Under the pieces are notes generated by a model, which did not search any database, was not told the DNA's origin, and saw nothing but the letters and a program-made list of their open reading frames with translations. Shown here piece by piece: positions 30,876-40,111 of a stretch of DNA of 64,000 nucleotides. A program made the translations under genes and the position numbers. Each line of letters starts with the position of its first letter. The first letter of the stretch is position 1. Location of the stretch: the NCBI RefSeq assembly GCF_900114495.1, contig NZ_FOZI01000005.1, forward strand, positions 62,001 to 126,000. Reading direction: 5' to 3'. The stretch is from Dyella sp. OK004. Lineage in GTDB: Bacteria; Pseudomonadota; Gammaproteobacteria; Xanthomonadales; Rhodanobacteraceae.

Positions 30876-31833
30876 CTTCAGTCTCCGCGTTCGGTGTCTG
30901 CCAGAACGGATAGAAGTTGAACCACTGCTGGGGCGCCTCCAGGCAACGCTGGGCCAGCCGGTCAGCGTATCGCTGTACCCAACCCTGGATGGCCGCGTCG
31001 CGTTGTCCGCGTTCCCAGGTTGGTGTATCGAGGAACGGTTCGAGATGGATGCGGTAACTGCCATCCACTTTCAGGCAGCAGATCAGGTTCACAGGACAAC
31101 GCAGCAGTCCGGCCATCAGCCAGGGGCCTTGCGGGAACGGTGCGGCATGGCCCAGGAAATTAACCGTGACGCAGCGTCCGCCATGCAGCGGCACGCGGTC
31201 GCCGGCAATCGCCAGCCATTCGCCGCGATCGATGCGTTGCGACAAGTCCAGCATCAGCGCCGTATCCAGCTCGCTGACCTGGATCAGACGCATGCGATGT
31301 TCGCCTGCTTCGCCGAGCAGGCGATTGAAGCGGCCGACATGATGGGTATGCACCAGGACGTTGAGCGGAACCTGTTCGCCCAACTCGGCCATCGCGCGAC
31401 AGACATCCAGATTGCCCAGGTGCGTGCAAACCAGGATCTGCCCGCGACCACTGCTCTGGCTTTGCAGCAGTTGTTCGCGCACACCCGACGGGTCGTGCAG
31501 TTCCACCTGCTCCAGGCGCAACTTGCCGTTCCACACATCCAGCCGGTCGAGCAGGCAGTCGGCGAAGGCCATGAACTGGCCGAATACCGAACGTAGTCGC
31601 GGGCGCAACGTGGGGCGGTTGCTCCACGCCGCCAGGCGCGTCTGATACTGCTGCACGCTGTGGCGGGCACGGCGGCCGGAGACGAAGAAATACAGCACGA
31701 TCAGATACAACAGCGGCGCCAGCGCGCGACGGCCAAGACGGCGCGCCACCGTGGCGGTGAACTTCATCAGGATGAAGCTGCCGCGCTCCTTCTGCACGGC
31801 CCAGTGGCGCTCCTGGGTGAGCGGCTCAGTCAT
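30865..31833 (-). CDS. LpxL-type acyltransferase of the aryl-polyene cluster
   Basis: A 322-residue membrane-associated acyltransferase. A hydrophobic N-terminal helix (about residues 37-55, PLLYLIVLYFFV) anchors it; THLGNLD gives the HxxxxD catalytic motif, and IAGDRVPLHGG is the second conserved block of the LpxL/HtrB family. In described clusters the acyltransferase half is fused to a glycosyltransferase as ApeJ; here the glycosyltransferase is a separate gene 8 kb away. A role in attaching the polyene to a lipid or glycolipid is likely. ATG 31833 overlaps the dehydratase stop by eight bases. Confidence 0.86.
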   Translation of the reverse strand: MTEPLTQERHWAVQKERGSFILMKFTATVARRLGRRALAPLLYLIVLYFFVSGRRARHSVQQYQTRLAAWSNRPTLRPRLRSVFGQFMAFADCLLDRLDVWNGKLRLEQVELHDPSGVREQLLQSQSSGRGQILVCTHLGNLDVCRAMAELGEQVPLNVLVHTHHVGRFNRLLGEAGEHRMRLIQVSELDTALMLDLSQRIDRGEWLAIAGDRVPLHGGRCVTVNFLGHAAPFPQGPWLMAGLLRCPVNLICCLKVDGSYRIHLEPFLDTPTWERGQRDAAIQGWVQRYADRLAQRCLEAPQQWFNFYPFWQTPNAETEDAR

Positions 31834-32200
31834 GCGCGCCCTCCCAGACCATGCGGCCGGACGAGACATCGGCGCCATCCCGGCGGTAAGTAAAGTGCAG
31901 CCGGTTGCGCGCAGCTTCGTATTCAAGGATGAGATCGATGCGATCGCCGGGACGGAGCAACTGCTGGAACTTCAGCATCTCCATGCGGCGACAGTGCGTC
32001 GGCGTATCCAGACGCACTGATGCGAACTCCAGCGCCCACGCGATCTGCACCAGGCCGGGCAGCACCGGTAGTTGCGGGAAATGGCCCTCGAAGTAGTGGA
32101 GGTCAAGCGGCAGCTGCAGCGACAACGTGTGGCGGCCGTCTTGTTCGTGTTCGGACAGCAACACGGGATGCGTGGGAGGCGATGCCGCTGAGGTATTCAT
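31826..32200 (-). CDS. ApeI-like 3-hydroxyacyl-ACP dehydratase
   Basis: A 124-residue hotdog protein with the FabA/FabZ active-site strand FEGHFPQLPVLPGLVQI, putting the catalytic His at position 40. By family it matches ApeI, the other dehydratase of aryl-polyene systems. Described pathways use two dehydratases together with one ketoreductase. The start at ATG 32200 shares ATGA with the stop of the membrane protein gene. In described clusters an aryl-ACP/CoA ligase (ApeH) usually lies just upstream of this gene; here it is absent. Confidence 0.88.
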   Translation of the reverse strand: MNTSAASPPTHPVLLSEHEQDGRHTLSLQLPLDLHYFEGHFPQLPVLPGLVQIAWALEFASVRLDTPTHCRRMEMLKFQQLLRPGDRIDLILEYEAARNRLHFTYRRDGADVSSGRMVWEGAHD

Positions 32201-32742
32201 GATGCTATCCGCAGCCGTCGGCGCAGCAGCCATTCACCGGCGAACAGCACGCCCATGATGAAGTACGCGATCAGCCCGTTATAGAGCGTCCACCAGCTCA
32301 ATGGCGCCCAAAGCGTGAGCGCGGTCGACATCAGGCCGTTGAATACAAAAAAACCTACCCACACCCAGGTGACCTTGCGCGTGTAGGGAATCGCTTTGGC
32401 CGGCAGGTTCGGCTCGCGCACGCGCGCGATGCGTTCCACCATCGTCGGCCCGTACTTGAGGCTGATGCCGAAGACGAATAGCAGCAGCGCGCTTATCAAG
32501 GTGGGATACCAGCGCAGCATGGCCGCTTCGCCACTGAAGGCGAGCAGGGTGCAATAGGCTAGCGCAGCGCCGACCATCCAGCGCCCGCCGGGTTGTTTCA
32601 ACAACCCTGGCGCACGGATCAGCCAGATCGCGCCGAGTACCAGCGCGAATATCGGCGTGGACACATGTTCCATTCCAAAGTAGACAAGGAACGGATACAG
32701 CAGTCCGATAACCGGGAGCAGAAGTGGTGTCAGTTTGCGCAT
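32197..32742 (-). CDS. COG4648-type integral membrane protein (ApeG-like)
   Basis: A 181-residue protein with about five or six transmembrane helices and a cytosolic or periplasmic loop containing MVERIARVREPNLPAKAIPYTRKVTWVW. The family is found almost only in aryl-polyene clusters; its job there is unknown. It overlaps the ACP gene by 13 bases and the dehydratase gene by four. Confidence 0.85.
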   Translation of the reverse strand: MRKLTPLLLPVIGLLYPFLVYFGMEHVSTPIFALVLGAIWLIRAPGLLKQPGGRWMVGAALAYCTLLAFSGEAAMLRWYPTLISALLLFVFGISLKYGPTMVERIARVREPNLPAKAIPYTRKVTWVWVGFFVFNGLMSTALTLWAPLSWWTLYNGLIAYFIMGVLFAGEWLLRRRLRIAS

Positions 32743-32999
32743 GCGGCCCGTTGTGCCTCAACGAACGTAGCCAGACTCGCCACCGTGGCGAAATGCTGGC
32801 GCGCATCGCGCGAATCGGATGCGATCTGGATCTCATAGCGCTTTTGCAATGCCAGCGCGAGCTCCAGCGCATCCACCGAATCCAGTCCCAGCCCTTGGCC
32901 AAACAGCGGCTGCTCGGGCGGGATATCGCTGGGCTGGAGATCTTCCAGGTTCAAGGTATCGATGATCAGTTGTGCAATGTCCTGTTGCAGTGCATTCAT
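32730..32999 (-). CDS. Acyl carrier protein (second ACP)
   Basis: An 89-residue acidic helical protein with the phosphopantetheine site GLDSVDALEL, Ser41. It would carry the growing chain or the aryl starter. It matches ApeE by position, next to the lysophospholipid-type acyltransferase. It overlaps both neighbours. The second carrier in the cluster is at the start of the transcript; two ACPs with different tasks is normal for aryl-polyene pathways. Confidence 0.93.
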   Translation of the reverse strand: MNALQQDIAQLIIDTLNLEDLQPSDIPPEQPLFGQGLGLDSVDALELALALQKRYEIQIASDSRDARQHFATVASLATFVEAQRAACAN

Positions 33000-33805
33000 G
33001 ACGAAGCCAGTTCCTTGAGGTAGAGGTGGTGCAGATGTTCGTTGAGTCGGCGTGACGCTATCGGCATCGGTGCTTCGGCATTGAATGCCGCAGGGTCGAT
33101 ATCCTGACCTACTCGCAGGCGCACGTGCATACGACGATCCGGAATGCTGTACCAGGGTTCGGCCTTAGTCAGGGTGGTCGGCTTCACCGAGATGAAGACG
33201 GGTGTGATGATGCGCGCCCCGCGCAGCGCAATGGCCGCCGCGCCGCGATGGAACACCGGTGCCTGTCCCGGCGTGGTGCGCGTGCCTTCGGGAAAGACGA
33301 TCAGCGTTTGTCCTTCGCGCAGCACATCGGCAGCCTGTTCCAGCATCTCCGGGCTGCCGTTATTGCTGATGTACTCGGCCGTGCTGATTGGTCCGCGCAT
33401 GCACGGATTGCGCCACAAGCCTTGCTTGACCACGCAGTTAGCATCGCGGATCTGCGACACCAGAAACACCACGTCGATCAGCGACGGATGATTGGCGATG
33501 ATCATTTGGCCGGGCTGGCCCAGGCGCTCTGCACCGTTCACTTCGAAGGTAAGCACCCCAGTGCGATACATGAACTGCACATGCAGCCAGAACGCCCGAC
33601 GGATCGCCGCACGTACACGGCGGCGATGCTCGAGCCTGCCGCCTGGGAGCATGGAGAGCAATGGAAACACCAATACGCGCAACACGATGCCGCCGATGCC
33701 GAACAACAGAAAGCTCAGGCCGGTGGCCACCAGCCGCCAGGGATAGACGTCGCCGCGGCGACGTTTCAAGGGAGTCGCTGCCAGATCCATCGACGCGTTT
33801 TCCAT
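32996..33805 (-). CDS. PlsC-type lysophospholipid acyltransferase (ApeD-like)
   Basis: A 269-residue acyltransferase with an N-terminal membrane helix (about residues 20-50). NHPSLID gives the HxxxxD motif, FPEGTRT the glycerol-phosphate-type binding motif, and VFISVKP the third conserved block of the PlsC family. It likely attaches an acyl chain to the glycolipid that anchors the pigment. Starts at 33805 (GGAAC just upstream) and 33790 are both possible. Either overlaps the chain-length-factor gene by 25-40 bases. Confidence 0.87.
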   Translation of the reverse strand: MENASMDLAATPLKRRRGDVYPWRLVATGLSFLLFGIGGIVLRVLVFPLLSMLPGGRLEHRRRVRAAIRRAFWLHVQFMYRTGVLTFEVNGAERLGQPGQMIIANHPSLIDVVFLVSQIRDANCVVKQGLWRNPCMRGPISTAEYISNNGSPEMLEQAADVLREGQTLIVFPEGTRTTPGQAPVFHRGAAAIALRGARIITPVFISVKPTTLTKAEPWYSIPDRRMHVRLRVGQDIDPAAFNAEAPMPIASRRLNEHLHHLYLKELASS

Positions 33806-34557
33806 GCGTGTTCCAAAAAGGCGTGTTCCAGAGACGCGCCCGGCTCGTGCAGCGCGCGCAGAAAGTCGAGCGCATGCGGCCACGCGCTATGCGGAGTAGA
33901 AGCCTGGCTTTTATCGGCGTTGTTTGTATCGGCGATGTTCCGAGTAAGTTGAAGCTGCCATCGGGAAGTGGACGAGGCATCCTGCCCCGGTTGTGGCTCT
34001 CCCACGCGCAGTGCCAGCGCGTAGGAGAAGGGCACGTCATCAATCCATGCATCGTAGGCCGAGGGCGGCCGTTCCTCAGCGATCACCATGATCACGGCGG
34101 GTGCGCCCTGATCGAGCAGGGTGGCGGCTTCCAGCATCGCGTGTTCGAAGGTGTCCGCTTCGCCGGCAATCGCGCTGGCCTCCCCACGCTGACCGCGCAG
34201 GATCGACCATTGGCCCGCGATGGCGTTGTGCACCGACAGTCCGAATTGCGTTGGCGACAGCGGCTGCTGGTCGGCGACATCGCCGAGCAGGCCGTAAGTG
34301 CGCTGGATTTCGCCATGGCGGGAGGCGAACACCAGTGGTAGTTGTTCGTCCTTGCCACACAGCGGCCAGGCGACGTCCATCGCCATGCGCGCCATGCGAC
34401 TCAGGCGACGGCGCTGCATCGGTGGCAGGAAGGCACAGTCAGGCTGCTCACCCTGGTCGGCCGGCGTCCATGGCGATTTCGCCCAAGCCTGCCAGTCTTC
34501 ATAGCTGTGCAGCGAGGGCGCCCAGGCACGCCATTGAGCGATGCGCAGGTTGATCAT
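33766..34557 (-). CDS. Chain-length-factor-like ketosynthase homologue (ApeC-like)
   Basis: A 263-residue protein of the small beta-ketoacyl synthase-like family (Pfam Ketoacyl-synt_2). It shows the N-terminal half of the thiolase fold but no Cys-His-His triad, and includes the QPLSPTQFGLSVHNAIAG segment, which is the family mark. In the described pathway such a protein forms a heterodimer with a true ketosynthase and sets chain length. The ATG overlaps the preceding ketosynthase stop by four bases, which is the usual layout of a KS-CLF pair. The C-terminal part from about residue 200 is charged and less conserved-looking. Confidence 0.85.
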   Translation of the reverse strand: MINLRIAQWRAWAPSLHSYEDWQAWAKSPWTPADQGEQPDCAFLPPMQRRRLSRMARMAMDVAWPLCGKDEQLPLVFASRHGEIQRTYGLLGDVADQQPLSPTQFGLSVHNAIAGQWSILRGQRGEASAIAGEADTFEHAMLEAATLLDQGAPAVIMVIAEERPPSAYDAWIDDVPFSYALALRVGEPQPGQDASSTSRWQLQLTRNIADTNNADKSQASTPHSAWPHALDFLRALHEPGASLEHAFLEHAWKTRRWIWQRLP

Positions 34558-35807
34558 GCGTGGGCTCCGTCGAATGCGCGGAACAGCAGCGAGGCGCAGC
34601 TGCCGCCGAAGCCGAAGTTGTTGGAGAGCACGCTACCGACGCGCCGCTCGGTCAGCTCAGTCACTAGCGGCGCATCGGCAAAATCGGGGTCGGCAGTGTC
34701 GATCGCACTGCCTGCCGCCATAAAACTATGTTCCATCATCAACAAGCTGGCGATGGCATCCAGTGCGCCAGCTGCGCCGGGCGCGTGCCCGATCAGTCCC
34801 TTGATCGACGACATCGGCGGCGGTGTGGCGCCACGCTCGGCGAACACTGTGCCGATCGCCTGCCATTCGGCGAGATCGCCCAGCGGCGTGGAGCAGGCGT
34901 GTGCGTTGATGTAGTCGGGGTGCTCATTGTCGGCCAGCGCCTGGCGCATCGAACGTGCAATGCCCGCCGCACCGGGGCCGACCATGCTTTGTGCATCGGT
35001 GCTGGCGCCATAGCCGCACAGCTCGGCGAGGATGTGCGCGCCGCGTGTGCGGGCGTGTTCCAGCGATTCGAGTACCAGCACGCCGGCGCCAGCCGCCAGC
35101 ACGATGCCGTCGCGCTGAGCGTCGTAGGGACGTGAGGCCGACGTCGGTTGATGATTGCTGTTGACTGACAGCGCACCCATCGCGTCGAACCACAAGGCGG
35201 TAGTGTCGTGCAGTTCTTCGCTGCCGCCACAGACCACGACGTCCTGCTTGCCCAGCTGGATCAGCTCCATCGCATGGCCGATGGCATGCGCGCCGCTGGT
35301 GCAGGCCGAGCTGATCACATGGCTGCGACCGCCGATATCGAAGGCATGCGCTAGACCGGCCGCGAGCGCACTGCTCATACCCCGCGGCACGATGAAGGGC
35401 GACAGCTTGCCGGCGCCGCGGTCGCGAAAACTGGCGAGCGCGATCTCGTGTTCGCTCAGGGCGGCACCGCCACCCATCACCAGGCCGCAGCCGGTCGATT
35501 GCAGATCGGTGGAAGCGAGTCCGGCCTGTGCGATGGCTTCACCCATGGCCTGCCAGGCATACCAGGTGGTAGCCGGCAGAAAACGGCGCAGCTTGCGCGG
35601 CGGTTCCACCAGCGTGGCTGCGTCCACCGGGCCGCCAACCTGGCAGCGCATGCCGAGCGCGGCAAGACTTTCCATGTAACGGATGCCGCTACGCGCGTGG
35701 CGCAGCGCATCGAGCAGGGCCGTGTTGCCGGCGCCCACGCAGGACACCGAACCCATACCCGTCACCACGACGCGCGGTTGCTGGCGATATGCGCCGGCAC
35801 TGCTCAT
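34554..35807 (-). CDS. Beta-ketoacyl-ACP synthase, second copy in the cluster
   Basis: A 417-residue condensing enzyme of KAS I/II type with Cys169 (SSACTSG), His303 (NAHACSTPLGD) and His341 (GLIGHAPGAAG). The usual His-Gly-Thr is His-Ala-Cys here, a mild deviation from the family pattern next to the first active-site His, and GHAPGAAG replaces the common GHTLGAAG. All catalytic residues remain. It is directly coupled (ATGA) to the chain-length-factor-like gene downstream and to another ketosynthase upstream, so it is the best candidate partner for the factor. Confidence 0.9.
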   Translation of the reverse strand: MSSAGAYRQQPRVVVTGMGSVSCVGAGNTALLDALRHARSGIRYMESLAALGMRCQVGGPVDAATLVEPPRKLRRFLPATTWYAWQAMGEAIAQAGLASTDLQSTGCGLVMGGGAALSEHEIALASFRDRGAGKLSPFIVPRGMSSALAAGLAHAFDIGGRSHVISSACTSGAHAIGHAMELIQLGKQDVVVCGGSEELHDTTALWFDAMGALSVNSNHQPTSASRPYDAQRDGIVLAAGAGVLVLESLEHARTRGAHILAELCGYGASTDAQSMVGPGAAGIARSMRQALADNEHPDYINAHACSTPLGDLAEWQAIGTVFAERGATPPPMSSIKGLIGHAPGAAGALDAIASLLMMEHSFMAAGSAIDTADPDFADAPLVTELTERRVGSVLSNNFGFGGSCASLLFRAFDGAHA

Positions 35808-37030
35808 GCAGTGACGGCCTTGAAGATCAGCGAGGTATTGATGCCGCCGAACGCGAAGTTGTTGTTCATCACGTACGACGTGTCGATGTGGCGGCCTTCG
35901 CCCACGATGTAATCGAGCGCGGCGCATTCCGGATCGGGCTGCTGCAGGTTGATGGTGGGCGCGAACCAGCCGTCGCGCATCATCTCGATCGCCCACCACG
36001 ACTCCAGCGCGCCGCAGGCACCAAGCGTGTGGCCGACATAACTCTTCATGGAACTCACCGGTACACCGGTGCCGAGCACGCTGGCGGTGGCATGGCTTTC
36101 GGCCACATCGCCGCGGTCAGTGGCGGTGCCGTGCGCGCTGACATAGCCGATCGCTTCCGGCACCAGCGTGGCATCGCTCAGGGCCATGCGCATCGCCACC
36201 GCCATGGTGTCGCTGGTGGGCTGGGTGATGTGGCTGCCGTCGGAGTTGCAGCCGAAGCCGACGATCTCCGCGTAGATGCGCGCACCGCGTGCGCACGCAT
36301 GTTCGTATTCCTCCAGCACCAGCGTGGTGGCACCTTCGCCCACCACCAGGCCATCGCGCGCGCGGTCGAACGGGCGCGGGGTAAGCTGCGGATCGTCGTT
36401 GCGCGTGCTGGTGGCGAACAGGGTGTCGAACACTGCTGCGCCGGGGCCGGAGAGTTCTTCGGCGCCGCCGCACAGCATCAGCGTTTGCTTGCCCTGCTGG
36501 ATCGCCTCATAGCCATAGCCGATGGCCTGGCTGCCCGAGGTGCAGGCGCTGGAGGTCGGCACGATGCGGCCCTTGAGGCCAAAGAACACACCGATATTCA
36601 CCGCCGTGGTGTGCGCCATCATCTGGATATAGCTGGTAGCGGTTACGCCCTGCATGGAGCCGGTGGTAAGCATGTGGCCCATCGCGCGAATCGGTTCCAC
36701 GCTGCCGCCGGACGAGCCATAAGCCACGCCCATGCGGCCGTCGCGGATGTCTTCGCTGCCGTGCAGCCCCGCATCATGCAGCGCGCGTTCGCTGGCCGCC
36801 ACGGCGAGCTGCGCTACGCGGCCCATCGAACGCACCTGTTTGCGCGGCCAGTTCGGCAGTTGGAAATCGTCTACCGGGCAGCCAAGGCGCCCGTTGAGGG
36901 CGTCGAAGTAATCCCACTCCGGCATGCGCCGGACCGCATTGCGGTACTCGCGCAGACGCGCGGCGATGGTGGGCCAGTCATGGCCGAGCGGCGTGACGCC
37001 GCCGATGCCGGTAACGACGACGCGCTTCAT
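35804..37030 (-). CDS. Beta-ketoacyl-ACP synthase, first copy in the cluster
   Basis: A 408-residue FabF-like condensing enzyme with an intact triad: Cys163 (SSACTSG), His300 (SAHGTATDRGD) and His334 (YVGHTLGACG). The N-terminal MKRVVVTGIGGVTPLG is typical. ATG 37030 has GCAGGA nine bases upstream; the frame also opens further upstream inside the exporter gene but without support. It shows the longest insertion-free match to FabF of the three ketosynthases. The stop overlaps the next ketosynthase start by four bases, and the exporter gene ends 31 bases upstream. Confidence 0.92.
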   Translation of the reverse strand: MKRVVVTGIGGVTPLGHDWPTIAARLREYRNAVRRMPEWDYFDALNGRLGCPVDDFQLPNWPRKQVRSMGRVAQLAVAASERALHDAGLHGSEDIRDGRMGVAYGSSGGSVEPIRAMGHMLTTGSMQGVTATSYIQMMAHTTAVNIGVFFGLKGRIVPTSSACTSGSQAIGYGYEAIQQGKQTLMLCGGAEELSGPGAAVFDTLFATSTRNDDPQLTPRPFDRARDGLVVGEGATTLVLEEYEHACARGARIYAEIVGFGCNSDGSHITQPTSDTMAVAMRMALSDATLVPEAIGYVSAHGTATDRGDVAESHATASVLGTGVPVSSMKSYVGHTLGACGALESWWAIEMMRDGWFAPTINLQQPDPECAALDYIVGEGRHIDTSYVMNNNFAFGGINTSLIFKAVTA

Positions 37031-37061
37031 CGGCGTGCGTCCTGCGGGAAAGAAAACATGT

Positions 37062-39425
37062 TCATACGGATACATACTCGCGAGCTGATCGCGCCGCCGG
37101 CACCAGCAGTGCCGTGAAGCCGATACCCAATAACAAGGTGATGCCAAAGTGTTGCAGCGCCGGCATCGAACTCAACGCTAGCAGACCGAAAGAGAGCAGG
37201 GCGGTGACCGCCGACAACAGCACGCCAGCGTAAGTCGCGCCGGGCAGATGCGCCGCGTGCGGTTCGCCTTCGTGCAGGAACACCGCGTAGTTGGCACCCA
37301 CGCCGAGCACCAGCATCAGCGCCATCCAGTGGAACAGCGTCAGCGGCTGGCCGAGATAGCCCAGCGCCGCGAGGGTGAGGCCGATGCCCAGCAGCGGCGG
37401 TGCCATGACACGCGGCGCGGCGCGGCCGTAGCGCCACACAAACACCAGCGCGACCAGCACGAACGCAGCAAGCAGCCAGACACTGGCGTATTCGCGATAA
37501 CGGCCGAACAGCGTGGAGATGCTGGCCGGCTTGTCGACCAGTTCCACGCCGGGCAGGCCTTCGGCAGCTGCGCGCAGCACGGCGACATCGTCCTGCCCCT
37601 GCGGCAGCACGATCGAACCGATGCCATCCTTGCCCTGATCCATCCATAGATAACGGAACGGCGTAGATACCGGCAGCGCCAACCATGCCGCCAGCGTGAG
37701 CGGCTGGCCGGGCCAGGCGTCGAGATACGCCGTGGCGACATCGGCGCGGAGTCCGGCCTGCTGCAGCTGTGCTTCCAGCTGCGCACGCGAAGCGAATAGC
37801 GGCGCGAGAGCGGCGTGGTTCTCCTGCTGGCGTTGCGCTGAGGGCAACATGCCGGCCACGCCGGTCCAGCTTTCCAGCTGTCCGTTCTGCACCAACGATT
37901 GCAGGTGTGTCTCCAATGCTTCCTCGCGCTGCAACACCTGTTCGGCGTCGTCGCCATGCACCAGATAGAACTGGCTGCCGTTGCCGATGCCGGCGATGTC
38001 GCGGATGCGCGCTTCCTGGCGGCTCAGTTCGGCCGGCGGTGAGATCAGCAGATGGATGTCGTCGTCATGGCCCAGCCGCCACCAGCCCGGCGCCGCGACA
38101 AGCAGCAACAGCGCGATAGCCAGCAGGCTGCGCCGACCGCTGCCGATGCGGCCGGCCAGGGTCTGCAAAGCAAGTGCGCCGCGTACCACCATCGGCGACA
38201 ACGGCTTCGTGGCCGGTGCGGTCAACAGTGCGGGCAGCAGCCAGAACACGCTGAGGCAGGCGGCAAGCATGCCCACCATCGCGAAGCAGGCCATCTGGCG
38301 CAATGCGGGGAACGGCATCAGGCCGAGCAAGGCATAGCCGAGCAGCGAGGTGGCCAGAGCCAGCAACAGGGCAGGGCGTACCTGACGCACGCCCTGCATC
38401 GCCTGCCAGCGAGGGCCGGCGTTGGCGCGCGCACACAGATACTGGATGGAGTAGTCCACCGCCTCGCCCAGCAGGGCCGCGCCGAACACCAGGGTCAGCA
38501 GATACGCCTGGCCGAACAGCAGCACGGTAGCGGTGAGCGCGCAGATCACGCCGATCGCAGTGGAGAGAAAGGCCACCAGCAGCGGGCGCGGCGAGCGGAA
38601 GGTCCACAACAGCAGCACGGCGATACCAAGCGTCGAGGCGAGGCCCACCACGTGCACATCGCGCTCGGCGCCCGCGCGCGCCTCGGCGGCATGGAACACC
38701 GCACCGGCGCGCAGCAGCTGTATGCCGGGATGATCGTGCTTTACGGTCTGTTCGGCCCGCGCCAGCGCCGCCAGCGCGGCACGCTGCACCTGATCGTCGT
38801 AAGAAGAGCCGCGCAAGGTGGCGATCACCATCACATAGGTGCGGTCGTCGCGATGCGCGGTAAGCAGGTCATCTTCGGGCAGCAGCGGTGAGCGGCTCCA
38901 CGGCTGCTGATCCAGCCAATGCTGCAGCCAGCCGAAGGGATCGTCCTGCAGCTTCACGCCAATGCCGGCGAGAAACGGCTCGTTGAGGCGGCGCTTCAAT
39001 GCCTGCTCCGCGTCATAGCCAGTCTGAGTGAGCGTCGCGCGGTCGGCGTCGGTCAGCAGATGGAAGCGATGCGTGAGATACGGCGCGATCAGCTGGTCCA
39101 GATCGAACGGCGGCAACTCGGCGGTGACCGCGGCGAACGCGGGATCGGCAGCGAGCCGCTTGCCCAGCTCGCGTGCGGCATCTTTCGCGGTGGCGTCATT
39201 GGCATGCTCCACCAGCAGCACCATGCGATCGCCATTGGCATGCGCCAGGCGTTCCACTGCGGCCTCGGCCAGCGGATGGCGCTCGGTGGCTGGCAGCATG
39301 GCCAGCAGGTCGGTCTGGATCGGTGATGTCCCGCGTCCGAACAACAACCACGCGCCGAGGCCGGTCACCAGCAATGCAAAGACACTGAACAGCGCAGCGC
39401 GTAGAGACGGGGTGAGCCGGCTCAC
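37062..39425 (-). CDS. MMPL/RND-superfamily exporter (ApeM-like)
   Basis: A 787-residue inner membrane protein with a signature of 12 helices: one N-terminal helix, a periplasmic domain (about 35-240), a block of five or six helices with GAALLGEAVDYSIQYL (about 315-330), a second periplasmic domain (about 440-610) and a second helix block with VLGVGANYAVFLHEGE. The Asp/Glu and Asn in these helices correspond to proton-relay positions of the family. It would carry the polyene lipid across the inner membrane, working with the LolA-like carrier. The GTG start overlaps that gene's stop by four bases. Confidence 0.9.
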   Translation of the reverse strand: MSRLTPSLRAALFSVFALLVTGLGAWLLFGRGTSPIQTDLLAMLPATERHPLAEAAVERLAHANGDRMVLLVEHANDATAKDAARELGKRLAADPAFAAVTAELPPFDLDQLIAPYLTHRFHLLTDADRATLTQTGYDAEQALKRRLNEPFLAGIGVKLQDDPFGWLQHWLDQQPWSRSPLLPEDDLLTAHRDDRTYVMVIATLRGSSYDDQVQRAALAALARAEQTVKHDHPGIQLLRAGAVFHAAEARAGAERDVHVVGLASTLGIAVLLLWTFRSPRPLLVAFLSTAIGVICALTATVLLFGQAYLLTLVFGAALLGEAVDYSIQYLCARANAGPRWQAMQGVRQVRPALLLALATSLLGYALLGLMPFPALRQMACFAMVGMLAACLSVFWLLPALLTAPATKPLSPMVVRGALALQTLAGRIGSGRRSLLAIALLLLVAAPGWWRLGHDDDIHLLISPPAELSRQEARIRDIAGIGNGSQFYLVHGDDAEQVLQREEALETHLQSLVQNGQLESWTGVAGMLPSAQRQQENHAALAPLFASRAQLEAQLQQAGLRADVATAYLDAWPGQPLTLAAWLALPVSTPFRYLWMDQGKDGIGSIVLPQGQDDVAVLRAAAEGLPGVELVDKPASISTLFGRYREYASVWLLAAFVLVALVFVWRYGRAAPRVMAPPLLGIGLTLAALGYLGQPLTLFHWMALMLVLGVGANYAVFLHEGEPHAAHLPGATYAGVLLSAVTALLSFGLLALSSMPALQHFGITLLLGIGFTALLVPAARSAREYVSV

Positions 39426-40111
39426 GGAGGCATACCCAGCGCGCGTTTTTCCAGCGGACTCAACTCGCCGGCATCGCGGGTGTCGGCGAACCGGATCTGC
39501 GTGCTCTCACCGCCCTGCAATTCCACGCGGATGCCTTGCAGGAAACGGTCGCCATCCAGATCGATGCGCCGAAGTACGCGCGCCATGCGCTCCTGCCGCG
39601 GTGTGAAGTGCAGCGTCCAGCGTGCGGTGCTGCCTTCGGCCTGGACATCGAACTGGCGCAAAGCGTCTTCCGGCTTGCCGGACAGCATGGACTGCAGCAT
39701 CTGCGAGACCTGCGCTACGCCGCGGTCGCCGCCGCGCACCGGTTGCGCGTGGCCTTGCTCATCGACCCGCGCGGTGCGCCCGCCGGTGAGCGCGAGCGTT
39801 TCGCGAAACGGTTCGTCGACCTGCCACAGCATGCCGCGGCCCACCACGAACAGCAGCTGGCCGCGACTTACCTGCGGCTGCGCCAGCGCGGGATTCTCGC
39901 GGCTTTGGGTAAACGCGGCGCGCACGCTGGTATGCCCGCCCAGTTCGTCGAGAATCTGCTGCAGCAGGCCCGAGTCCTGTGCCTGTGCGCCCAGCGTCGT
40001 ACAACAGAGTGCAATCCAACAAAGCAGGGCAGTCATTGAGAAGTGCGGCCATGGATGGCCGCTTTTTGACTTTCGCCGGCAGGGATGCCGGCCCTCATTC
40101 ATATCGCGCAT
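39422..40111 (-). CDS. LolA-like outer-membrane lipid carrier (ApeL-like)
   Basis: A 229-residue periplasmic protein. The mature fold starts QDSGLLQQILDELG, with AAFTQSREN and a large beta half-barrel (GQLLFVVGRGMLWQVDEPF, typical of the LolA family), and ends in a Pro-rich tail. It probably ferries the polyene lipid across the periplasm. ATG 40111 has GGAGGC six bases upstream and overlaps the glycosyltransferase stop by 13 bases, leaving a long basic n-region; ATG 40036 would start just before the hydrophobic core (MTALLCWIALCC) but lacks a ribosome site. Confidence 0.85.
   Translation of the reverse strand: MRDMNEGRHPCRRKSKSGHPWPHFSMTALLCWIALCCTTLGAQAQDSGLLQQILDELGGHTSVRAAFTQSRENPALAQPQVSRGQLLFVVGRGMLWQVDEPFRETLALTGGRTARVDEQGHAQPVRGGDRGVAQVSQMLQSMLSGKPEDALRQFDVQAEGSTARWTLHFTPRQERMARVLRRIDLDGDRFLQGIRVELQGGESTQIRFADTRDAGELSPLEKRALGMPP

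Noticed and set aside
35789-37117. A 442-codon open frame on the plus strand opposite a ketosynthase gene
   Set aside because: The ketosynthase on the other strand has an intact active site; the plus-strand frame is a shadow.
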